Source of the DNA: RGIG8745 sp045576655
GTDB lineage: Bacteria; Bacteroidota; Bacteroidia; Bacteroidales; Bacteroidaceae
DNA: 48,123 nt
Reading direction: 5' to 3'
Assembly: GCA_045576655.1 (NCBI GenBank)
Contig: JAZNGW010000019.1
Location: 1 to 48,123 of the forward strand
Made by a program: the position numbers and the translations under genes. Under the pieces are notes generated by a model. That model searched no databases. It was not told the DNA's origin and saw nothing but the letters and a program-made list of their open reading frames with translations. Position 1 is the first letter of the stretch; every line of letters begins with the position of its first letter. Positions 7,343 to 14,183 of the stretch are shown here, in pieces.

Positions 7343-9094
7343 ATGAATATGAAGATAATATTCTTTTTCATGATGGCCGCATTCATGTCATTGGCTGCCA
7401 TCGCACAGGACAACAGACGGCTTGAGGGTATGAAGGATGTCAACGGAGTGCGCGACGTCACTCTCGACTCTCTTGCGAAGGCTAATCAAGTGCGTCCTGT
7501 AAGCGGATCAAGCCGCAAGGGAGATAATCCGGTTTTGTTCCTTGTAGGCAATTCAACTATGCGCTGCGGTACGCTCGGCAACGGCAATAACGGACAGTGG
7601 GGCTGGGGATATTACGCTCGCGAGTTCTACGATAACGACAAAATCACTGTCGAGAACCATGCGCTTGGAGGAACAAGCCCTCGCACGTTCTATCGCATGC
7701 TATGGCCTGCAGTGTTGAAGGGAGTGAAGAAAGGCGACTATGTCATTCTCGAACTTGGACATAACGACAACGGACCGCTCGACTCTGGTCGCGCCCGTTC
7801 CAGTTATAAGGGCAACGACGGCAATTCGCCGCTGTCGGACGATTCCATAACTGTTACGATAAAGGAGACGGGCAAGGTGGAAACCGTCTACACCTTCGGT
7901 GGCTATACGCGCCGCTTCGTCAACGAGGTGCGTGCAAAGGGCGCTACACCTATACTCTTCACTCTTACTCCGCGCAATGCCTACGAGGAGGACGACACTA
8001 TGCGCATACAGCGCAAACTCACATCGTTCACTCCGTGGATAAAGGCGCTTGGAGTGGAACTTAACGCGCCTGTCATCGATCTCAACGACATCTCCGCGCT
8101 CAAACTTGAGAGTTACGGCAAGTGGAAGACAAACTACCACTTCTTCCGCGACAAGATTCATTCCAGTGAGTTCGGTGCACAGATGAACGCCGCATCGGCT
8201 GCCGAGGGCATTGCTGCTAGCAACGACCCTCAGTTGGCAGAACTCCGTTCGTGTATACTTGCTGACAAGATAAATCCTAAACCTCTCCCAGGCAGTGTGA
8301 CAAAGGCTGACGAGGTTGACAAGGACGGAAAGAAAAAGCGCAAGCCTCGTGTGTTCCTCACAGGCGACTCAACTGTGAAGAACAACGACAAGGACGAAGA
8401 CGGCATGTGGGGATGGGGTAGTCAGGCCTACACCGTGTTCGACTCAACCAAGTGCGTTGTCATCAATGCCGCCAAGGCAGGGCGCAGCACACGCACGTTC
8501 CTCTACGAAAAGCGTTGGGATGAGGTGTATCGTTCCGTCCAGTCAGGCGACTATGTGCTTATTCAGTTCGGGCACAACGACACGGGTCACATCGACAGCC
8601 AGAAAGAGCGTGCTGTCATCGCTACCGCAAAGGACACTTGCCATGTCTACAAGATGGCATCCGACGGGCAGTATAAGGTCATCTACTCTTTCGGGTGGTA
8701 TCTGAAGAAGTTCATCCAGGACGTTCGCGAGAAGGGTGGCACACCGATACTTGTCAGTCTCACTCCGCGCAACCGCTGGCACGAAGGTAAGGGCGAGACC
8801 GTGGGTGAACTCTATCCTGTGAAGGAAAAGAAAGGCAAGATGTACATTGAGCGCCGCAATGACAACACTTATGGCATGTGGTATCGCCAAGTGGCTGAGG
8901 AGACAGGTTGTGACTTCCTCGATGTGCACAACATCTCGGCCGATGCCCTGCAGAATATGGGCAAGGAGAAGGCTGCTGCGATGTACAACCGCGACCACAC
9001 CCACACTTCACTTGCCGGTGCACGACTCAATGCACAGAGCGTGGCAAAGGGACTGAAGAAGATGAAATCGCCGCTCGCCAAACTCCTGAAATAG
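7343..9094 (+). CDS. two-domain SGNH hydrolase, rhamnogalacturonan acetylesterase-like
   Basis: The 583-residue secreted protein (signal peptide about 1-21) carries two consecutive SGNH/GDSL esterase domains resembling carbohydrate esterase family 12, which removes acetyl groups from pectic rhamnogalacturonan. Domain 1 has the nucleophile block as GNST (Ser71), GHND, and the DxxH dyad Asp270/His273. Domain 2 has the standard GDST (Ser343), GHND, and Asp551/His554 in DHTH. Domain 1 therefore carries Asn where the block-I Asp is usual, though the nucleophile and dyad remain. Both domains contain the conserved WGWG near the block-I motif. The two halves look like an internal duplication. Role in plant-glycan use is inferred from the family. 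Confidence 0.85.
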   Translation: MNMKIIFFFMMAAFMSLAAIAQDNRRLEGMKDVNGVRDVTLDSLAKANQVRPVSGSSRKGDNPVLFLVGNSTMRCGTLGNGNNGQWGWGYYAREFYDNDKITVENHALGGTSPRTFYRMLWPAVLKGVKKGDYVILELGHNDNGPLDSGRARSSYKGNDGNSPLSDDSITVTIKETGKVETVYTFGGYTRRFVNEVRAKGATPILFTLTPRNAYEEDDTMRIQRKLTSFTPWIKALGVELNAPVIDLNDISALKLESYGKWKTNYHFFRDKIHSSEFGAQMNAASAAEGIAASNDPQLAELRSCILADKINPKPLPGSVTKADEVDKDGKKKRKPRVFLTGDSTVKNNDKDEDGMWGWGSQAYTVFDSTKCVVINAAKAGRSTRTFLYEKRWDEVYRSVQSGDYVLIQFGHNDTGHIDSQKERAVIATAKDTCHVYKMASDGQYKVIYSFGWYLKKFIQDVREKGGTPILVSLTPRNRWHEGKGETVGELYPVKEKKGKMYIERRNDNTYGMWYRQVAEETGCDFLDVHNISADALQNMGKEKAAAMYNRDHTHTSLAGARLNAQSVAKGLKKMKSPLAKLLK

Positions 9095-9140
9095 ATAATG
9101 TTTTTGTGTGCGTAGAAGTAGAGTTGGGTGAAAGTATATT

Positions 9141-9206
9141 AACGAGGGCTCGTTTGTAATTAAACGAGCGCTCATTTGTTGACGAACGAGGGCTCGTTGT
9201 GAAAAG
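9141..9206. repeat. tandem palindromic array A, 3 units of 22 bp
   Basis: The units start at 9141, 9163 and 9185, exactly 22 bp apart. Each has the imperfect palindrome AACGAGGGCTCGTT or the variant AACGAGCGCTCATT, followed in units 1 and 2 by TTTGTA- or TTTGTT-like bases. The array occupies most of the 136-nt gap ahead of the trmH-mutS pair. It shares period and unit architecture with the arrays at 15998 and 27971, but not the palindrome sequence. Confidence 0.8.
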
Positions 9207-9230
9207 GACAATCGGATAAAATTCTGACAG

Positions 9231-9764
9231 ATGAGAAAACTGAAAATTACGGAGATGGGGCGCATGAGCGTCGATGAGTTTAAGGAGAGCGAGAAGATGC
9301 CCCTTGTGGTGGTGCTAGACGATGTGAGAAGCATGTATAATGTGGGTTCGGTGTTCCGAACCTCCGATGCTTTCCGCGTGGCTGCCATACATCTTTGCGG
9401 TATAACAGCCCGCCCTCCTCATGCAGAGATTCACAAAACTGCGTTGGGAGCGGAGGACAGTGTAGACTGGGAGTATTTCTCTTCGGCAAAGGACTCCGTT
9501 CGCGCTCTTCAGGAGCAGGGCTTCAAGGTCTTTGCCGTGGAGCAGGCGGAAGGCAGCACCATGCTGCAAAATTTGTCGCTTGGTAATGATAAAGGCAAAT
9601 ACGCCATCGTAATGGGCAATGAGGTCAAAGGCGTAAACCAGGAAGTGGTTGACATGTGCGACGGTTGCATCGAGATTCCGCAGTTTGGCACCAAGCACTC
9701 CCTCAACGTGTCAACCACTGCCGGCATAGTGATATGGGAGTTTGCGAAGAAAGTTCTTTTATAA
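9231..9764 (+). CDS. SpoU/TrmH-family RNA 2'-O-methyltransferase
   Basis: This 177-residue SPOUT-fold enzyme is predicted to methylate ribose 2'-hydroxyls in tRNA or rRNA with S-adenosylmethionine. Motif 1 is NVGSVFR (37-43), motif 2 is MGNEVKGV (128-135) and motif 3 is IPQFGTKHSLNVSTTAGI (149-166), which forms the cofactor-binding knot. It is short and lacks an added RNA-binding domain, like TrmH/TrmL-type members. The target nucleotide cannot be told from sequence. mutS follows 17 nt later, probably on the same transcript. Confidence 0.9.
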   Translation: MRKLKITEMGRMSVDEFKESEKMPLVVVLDDVRSMYNVGSVFRTSDAFRVAAIHLCGITARPPHAEIHKTALGAEDSVDWEYFSSAKDSVRALQEQGFKVFAVEQAEGSTMLQNLSLGNDKGKYAIVMGNEVKGVNQEVVDMCDGCIEIPQFGTKHSLNVSTTAGIVIWEFAKKVLL

Positions 9765-9781
9765 TTCATAACAACAAAAAT

Positions 9782-12412
9782 ATGGCAAAGACAAAAGATG
9801 AAGTGACACCGATGATGAAGCAGTTCTACGACTTCAAGGCAAAGCACCCCGATGCCTTGCTGCTGTTTCGTTGCGGTGACTTCTACGAGACGTATGGTGA
9901 TGATGCCGTTGCGGCTGCCGACATACTTGGAATAACCCTTACCAAGCGAGGTTCGGGAGGGTCTAAAAGGGAAAACGACACCGCTATGGCTGGATTCCCT
10001 CATCATGCTCTCGATACATATCTGCCTAAACTTATCCGCGCTGGGCGTCGAGTGGCAATTTGCGACCAGCTCGAAGACCCTAAACTGACAAAGAAACTCG
10101 TGAAGCGAGGCATTACCGAACTCGTCACTCCAGGTGTGGCAATGAGCGACAACGTGCTCCACAACAAGGAGAACAACTTCCTTGCGGCAGTACACTTCGG
10201 CAAGTCGGCTTGCGGAATCTCTTTACTTGACATTTCTACAGGCGAGTTCCTTACTGCTGAGGGAACGACCGACTATATAGACAAACTTCTCACTAATTTC
10301 GCGCCGAAGGAGGTGCTCTTCGAACGCGGGCGCAAACCGATGTTTGAAGGCAACTTCGGCGGACGATTCTTCACGTTCGAACTTGACGACTGGATTTTCA
10401 CCGAGGAGACCGCCATGCACAAGCTTCTGTCGCATTTCCAGGTGAAGAACCTAAAAGGTTACGGTGTGCACCACCTGAAGAACGGACTCGTTGCCGCAGG
10501 TGCCATACTATGCTATCTGGAGCAGACACAGCACACCAGCATAGGCCACATCCGCAACATATCGCGCATAGAGGAAACCAACTATGTGCGTCTCGACAAG
10601 TTCACTATCCGCAGTCTTGAACTCCTTTCATCGATGAACGAGGGAGGAACGAGCCTGCTCGACGTGGTCGACAAGACCATCAGCCCGATGGGGGCACGCC
10701 TGTTGCGCCGATGGATGGTGTTCCCGCTCAAGGACGTAGGCCGCATCAGCGAGCGTCAGAACGTGGTGGAACACTTCTTCCGCCAGCCCGACTTGCGCGA
10801 CACTGTTGAGAGCCAGCTTCATCGCATAGGCGACCTTGAGCGTATAGCGTCAAAGGTGGCTGTGGGCAGAGTGTCGCCTCGCGAAATGGTTCAACTGAAG
10901 GTTGCTTTGCAGGCAATAGAGCCAATAAAGAACCTTTGCCTTCAGACCGACAACGCCAGTCTGCGCGCCATTGGCGAGAGCCTTGACGTGTGCGAGCAAC
11001 TTCGTGACCGCATAGCACGTGAGGTGATGCCCGACCCTCCGTTCCTCGTAAACAAGGGCGGGGTCATTGCCAGCGGCGTGAATGCCGAACTCGACGACTT
11101 GCGCAGCATAGCATACTCAGGCAAGGACTACCTCCTTCAGATGCAGCAGCGCGAGATAGAGGCTACGGGCATACAGAGCTTGAAGATAGGATTCAACAAC
11201 GTGTTTGGCTACTACATGGAGGTGCGCAACACATTTAAGGACAATGTGCCTGCCGAGTGGATTCGCAAGCAGACCCTTGTCAATGCGGAACGCTACATCA
11301 CTCAGGAACTCAAGGAATACGAAGAAAAAATTCTCGGCGCAGAGGAGAAAATCCTTTCGCTCGAAACTCGTCTCTTCACCGAGCTTGTCACTGCTGCCGC
11401 CGACTTTATACCAGCGCTTCAAACCAACGCCCATCAGATAGCACGCCTCGACTGTCTTCTCTCCTTTGCCATTGCCGCAAAGGAATATAAGTATATCCGC
11501 CCTGTTGTGGACGAGAGCCTGACCATTGACATCCGTCAGGGACGCCATCCGGTGATCGAACGCCAGATGCCTGTAGGCGAGCAGTACGTTGCAAACGATG
11601 TCCTCCTTGACTGCGACACACAGCAGATAATCATTCTCACAGGACCGAACATGGCAGGTAAGTCAGCCCTTCTGCGACAGACCGCCCTCATCACTCTGCT
11701 TGCCCAGATAGGTTCGTTCGTGCCTGCCGACAGCGCACGCATCGGAGCGGTCGACAAGATTTTCACCCGTGTGGGAGCGAGCGATAACATCTCCCTCGGC
11801 GAATCAACCTTCATGGTCGAAATGAACGAGGCGGCGAGCATCCTTAATAACCTTTCTCCGCGTTCGCTCGTGCTCTTCGACGAGCTCGGACGAGGCACAT
11901 CGACCTACGACGGTATTTCAATAGCGTGGTCCATCGTGGAGTACATACATGAGAATCCGAAGGCGCACGCCCGTACACTCTTCGCTACCCATTACCACGA
12001 ACTCAACGAGATGGAGAAAACCCTGCAGCGGGTGAAGAACTTCAACGTGTCTGTGCGCGAGGTTGACGGCAAGGTAATCTTCATGCGCAAACTCGTGCCA
12101 GGAGGCAGCGAACACTCCTTCGGTATCCATGTGGCCCGCCTCGCAGGTATGGCATCCACTGTGGTGAAGCGTGCCGAGCAGGTGCTCTCCGAACTGGAAC
12201 GCAACAACTCCGGCGACGGCATTTCGCGCCCTAACACTGCCAATATCTCCGCAGTTGACAGCCAGGCTTCGCAACTCAGTTTCTTCCAGCTCGACGACCC
12301 TGTGCTGTGCCAGATACGTGATGAAATCCTCAATCTTGACGTCAACAACCTCACTCCGCTCGATGCGCTCAACAAACTCAATGACATCAAGCGCATCGTT
12401 AAGGGCAAGTGA
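9782..12412 (+). CDS. mutS: DNA mismatch repair protein MutS
   Basis: The 876-residue ATPase recognises mismatches and small loops in DNA and recruits MutL. The N-terminal mismatch-binding motif has Phe34-x-Glu36 in DFYE. The C-terminal ABC-type ATPase has a Walker A GPNMAGKS (621-628) and Walker B LVLFDELGRGTSTYDG with Asp700/Glu701. The start at ATG 9782 gives the conserved MAKTKDEVTPMMKQFYDFK; the frame is open upstream but there overlaps the methyltransferase gene. Length and domain order match the MutS1 family. The gene ends at a strong bidirectional terminator. Confidence 0.97.
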   Translation: MAKTKDEVTPMMKQFYDFKAKHPDALLLFRCGDFYETYGDDAVAAADILGITLTKRGSGGSKRENDTAMAGFPHHALDTYLPKLIRAGRRVAICDQLEDPKLTKKLVKRGITELVTPGVAMSDNVLHNKENNFLAAVHFGKSACGISLLDISTGEFLTAEGTTDYIDKLLTNFAPKEVLFERGRKPMFEGNFGGRFFTFELDDWIFTEETAMHKLLSHFQVKNLKGYGVHHLKNGLVAAGAILCYLEQTQHTSIGHIRNISRIEETNYVRLDKFTIRSLELLSSMNEGGTSLLDVVDKTISPMGARLLRRWMVFPLKDVGRISERQNVVEHFFRQPDLRDTVESQLHRIGDLERIASKVAVGRVSPREMVQLKVALQAIEPIKNLCLQTDNASLRAIGESLDVCEQLRDRIAREVMPDPPFLVNKGGVIASGVNAELDDLRSIAYSGKDYLLQMQQREIEATGIQSLKIGFNNVFGYYMEVRNTFKDNVPAEWIRKQTLVNAERYITQELKEYEEKILGAEEKILSLETRLFTELVTAAADFIPALQTNAHQIARLDCLLSFAIAAKEYKYIRPVVDESLTIDIRQGRHPVIERQMPVGEQYVANDVLLDCDTQQIIILTGPNMAGKSALLRQTALITLLAQIGSFVPADSARIGAVDKIFTRVGASDNISLGESTFMVEMNEAASILNNLSPRSLVLFDELGRGTSTYDGISIAWSIVEYIHENPKAHARTLFATHYHELNEMEKTLQRVKNFNVSVREVDGKVIFMRKLVPGGSEHSFGIHVARLAGMASTVVKRAEQVLSELERNNSGDGISRPNTANISAVDSQASQLSFFQLDDPVLCQIRDEILNLDVNNLTPLDALNKLNDIKRIVKGK

Positions 12413-12427
12413 AGCAATAGTATACGA

Positions 12428-12479
12428 ATATAAAAAGACTGACTAAAATCGTTATGATGATTAGTCAGTCTTTTTATAT
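12428..12479. terminator. bidirectional terminator between mutS and the antitoxin gene
   Basis: A perfect 19-bp stem (12428-12446 with 12461-12479) and 14-nt loop, with A5 at the left and T5 at the right of the core GACTGACTAA. It can serve both convergent transcripts. Confidence 0.85.
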
Positions 12480-12501
12480 GAGCCTCTACTTTATAGATGA
12501 A

Positions 12502-12807
12502 TCATATTAGAGGTTTTACTATTTCAATTCTCATACCTAAAGCCTCGATGATTCGGTAGAACATACTTGTTCCAGGTTCTATCAGACCATTCTCCACGCG
12601 AGAGATATATGACTTTGTTACATTTGTGCGAGTCGCCAATTCGCTTTGTGTTATCTTTGCTTCTTTTCTTGCTTGCAAGATAACATTACCGGCATAGAAA
12701 GCATAAGCCTTATTCTCTGCTTCCATTCTTTCCTTGCTGCCCTCTTTGCCAAATTTAGCATCAAGCACAGCATCAAAGTCAACGATTTTGTGATTGTTTG
12801 TCTTCAT
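12502..12807 (-). CDS. XRE-family antitoxin (HigA-type)
   Basis: The 101-residue DNA-binding protein has an XRE helix-turn-helix at about 52-73 (ITQSELATRTNVTKSYISRV), preceded by an N-terminal extension of about 40 residues. It overlaps the preceding toxin gene by 29 nt, in the toxin-first order typical of higBA pairs. The expected role is to bind and neutralise the toxin and repress the operon. The exact subfamily is not certain. Confidence 0.88.
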   Translation of the reverse strand: MKTNNHKIVDFDAVLDAKFGKEGSKERMEAENKAYAFYAGNVILQARKEAKITQSELATRTNVTKSYISRVENGLIEPGTSMFYRIIEALGMRIEIVKPLI

Positions 12808-13120
12808 AATATGCCTCCTTTATTTGTAACGCCTTTTCAATCTCCTTGTTTGGAGTTTTTTGAGTCTTCTTCTGAAATCCGTTGAATAGGACTACGATAT
12901 GCCCCTCGTCAAATATGAAAAACACCCTATAAATATTGCTATTATATTCAGTTCTTAATTCATATAGTCCATCTCTGATTAACTTGACAAACTTAGAAGA
13001 AAGTCTTTCTTGTGTTTTTAACAAAAGTAATCCATAAAGAACCTTTTCTTGGGTCTTTTCATCCAGAGATTCCATAAATCTTTCAAAATAACCTCCGTAT
13101 GTGGTGACTTTACGTTTCAT
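12779..13120 (-). CDS. RelE/HigB-type toxin, Gp49-like
   Basis: The 113-residue protein resembles the HigB/Gp49 group of the RelE superfamily, ribosome-dependent mRNA interferases. Typical segments are YGGYFERFMESLDEKT, LRDG-like IRDGLYELR, YRVFFIF and VLFNGFQKKTQKTP, followed by an EIEKA helix. The start is taken as ATG 13120, which gives the family's usual MKxxVxxYxxYF opening; the longer frame to 13186 runs through the promoter. The -7 box ends only 4 nt before this ATG. The partner antitoxin is encoded directly downstream with overlapping ends. No obvious disruption is seen, so the pair may be active. Confidence 0.88.
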   Translation of the reverse strand: MKRKVTTYGGYFERFMESLDEKTQEKVLYGLLLLKTQERLSSKFVKLIRDGLYELRTEYNSNIYRVFFIFDEGHIVVLFNGFQKKTQKTPNKEIEKALQIKEAYYEDKQSQNR

Positions 13121-13124
13121 GGCA

Positions 13125-13156
13125 CAAAGGTAAAAAAAAGTTTCAATATATTGCAA
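13125..13156 (-). promoter_or_regulatory. promoter of the toxin-antitoxin operon
   Basis: On the minus strand TTG (13156-13154), a 21-nt spacer and TACCTTTG (13132-13125) match the Bacteroidetes -33/-7 layout. The ATG begins 4 nt after the -7 box, so transcription would start at or very near the A of the ATG, suggesting a leaderless mRNA. Confidence 0.65.
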
Positions 13157-13338
13157 CTTTTGAATGGAGAAATTAGTGAAGAGCAAATAGAAAGACTGCT
13201 ATTTAATTTAAGTCCCTATGATAGGCAATAATGAAATATGCTCAACAATTCCTTATGGAAGGGCAAGTAATTGACCAAATTGTCATATTTGTGTGTCTGA
13301 AAGTTATGGAATATCTCGATAGTGATGATATTTTGTAG
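13147..13338 (+). pseudogene. possible remnant: C-terminal coding fragment overlapping a 35-codon ORF
   Basis: One frame reads coding-like from about 13147 to a TAA at 13229-13231, ending LNGEISEEQIERLLFNLSP then YDRQ. That stop overlaps ATG 13231 as TAATG. The second frame is 35 codons (MKYAQQFLMEGQ ... YLDSDDIL) and stops at 13338. Overlapping stop and start codons are usual in operons, so the two may be decayed pieces of a former gene pair. No family is recognised, and the first piece has no start free of the toxin gene. The remainder of this 307-nt gap carries the promoters on either side. Confidence 0.25.
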
Positions 13339-13358
13339 AAAATTGTTGCTGCTTGTGG

Positions 13359-13387
13359 TTGTTTTTGGATTTGATTTTATATATTTG
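13359..13387 (+). promoter_or_regulatory. promoter of the Lrp-family gene
   Basis: TTG (13359-13361), an 18-nt spacer and TATATTTG (13380-13387) fit the Bacteroidetes promoter. Transcription would start near 13393, leaving a leader of about 35 nt. Confidence 0.6.
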
Positions 13388-13427
13388 CTTACAAAATGTA
13401 TGAAACCTTAAATCACAATATACACCA

Positions 13428-13889
13428 ATGGAAAAAATTGACAAACTTGACAAGCAGATAATGGAGATTATCTCAAGCAATGCGCGAATACCGTTTAAGG
13501 ACGTTGCTGCGGAATGCGGTGTGTCGCGTGCGGCAATCCATCAGCGCGTGCAGAGATTGATTGACATGAACGTCATCATCGGTTCAGGCTATCACGTGAA
13601 CCCGAAGAGTCTGGGCTATACCACTTGCACCTATGTGGGCATACGTCTTGAGAAGGGGTCAATGTATAAGCGTGTGGTTGACGAGCTGAGAGAGATTCCG
13701 GAGATTGTGGAATGTCACTACACCACAGGTCCTTACTCTATGCTTGTGAAACTTTACGCTCGTGACAACGAACAACTTATGGACTTGCTCAACAATAAGA
13801 TTCAGGGCATTCAGGGCGTTGACTCTACTGAGACTCTCATATCGCTCGACCAGAGCATCAAGAAAGAAATACCTATCTCGTTTGGCTAA
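13428..13889 (+). CDS. Lrp/AsnC-family transcriptional regulator
   Basis: The 153-residue protein has an N-terminal winged helix-turn-helix (LDKQIMEIISSNARIPFKDVA, SRAAIHQRVQRL; about 5-50) and a C-terminal RAM/AsnC ligand-binding domain (about 65-145; VVDELREIPEIVECHYTTG). Family members bind amino acids and act as dimers or octamers to control amino-acid metabolism or nutrient response. The stop is immediately followed by the ATG of the DUF4491 gene, and the next gene encodes an amidotransferase-dipeptidase, so a link to peptide or amino-acid use is plausible. Confidence 0.93.
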   Translation: MEKIDKLDKQIMEIISSNARIPFKDVAAECGVSRAAIHQRVQRLIDMNVIIGSGYHVNPKSLGYTTCTYVGIRLEKGSMYKRVVDELREIPEIVECHYTTGPYSMLVKLYARDNEQLMDLLNNKIQGIQGVDSTETLISLDQSIKKEIPISFG

Positions 13890-14183
13890 ATGCATTTTGA
13901 AGGATTACTTATAGGAGTAAGTACATTTTTGATTATAGGGTTGTTTCATCCTATAGTCATTAAGTGTGAGTATTATACAGGCACCCGCCTTTGGTGGGTG
14001 TTCCTTGTTTTAGGAGTGGGAGGTGCTATTGGCGCGTTGTTTATCGAAGACACCTTTTGGGCGTCACTGCTTGGCGTGTTCTCTTTCTCCTCGCTCTGGA
14101 CTATCAAGGAGCTCTTTGAGCAGAAGGAGCGAGTGAAAAAAGGGTGGTTCCCTAAGAATCCGAGAAGAAAATATGAAGACTGA
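13890..14183 (+). CDS. DUF4491 membrane protein
   Basis: The 97-residue protein begins directly after the preceding stop codon. It has three hydrophobic segments (about 5-22, 33-50 and 52-70) and a basic C-terminal tail (KKGWFPKNPRRK), and fits DUF4491, a small membrane-protein family of Bacteroidales with no known function. Its end overlaps the next gene by 11 nt, so the three genes are probably translated from one mRNA. Confidence 0.8.
   Translation: MHFEGLLIGVSTFLIIGLFHPIVIKCEYYTGTRLWWVFLVLGVGGAIGALFIEDTFWASLLGVFSFSSLWTIKELFEQKERVKKGWFPKNPRRKYED

Noticed and set aside
9141..9206. CRISPR array at the short tandem repeats (also 15998-16081 and 27971-28054)
   Set aside because: Units are contiguous with no unique spacers, periods of 21-22 bp are too short, and no cas genes are present.
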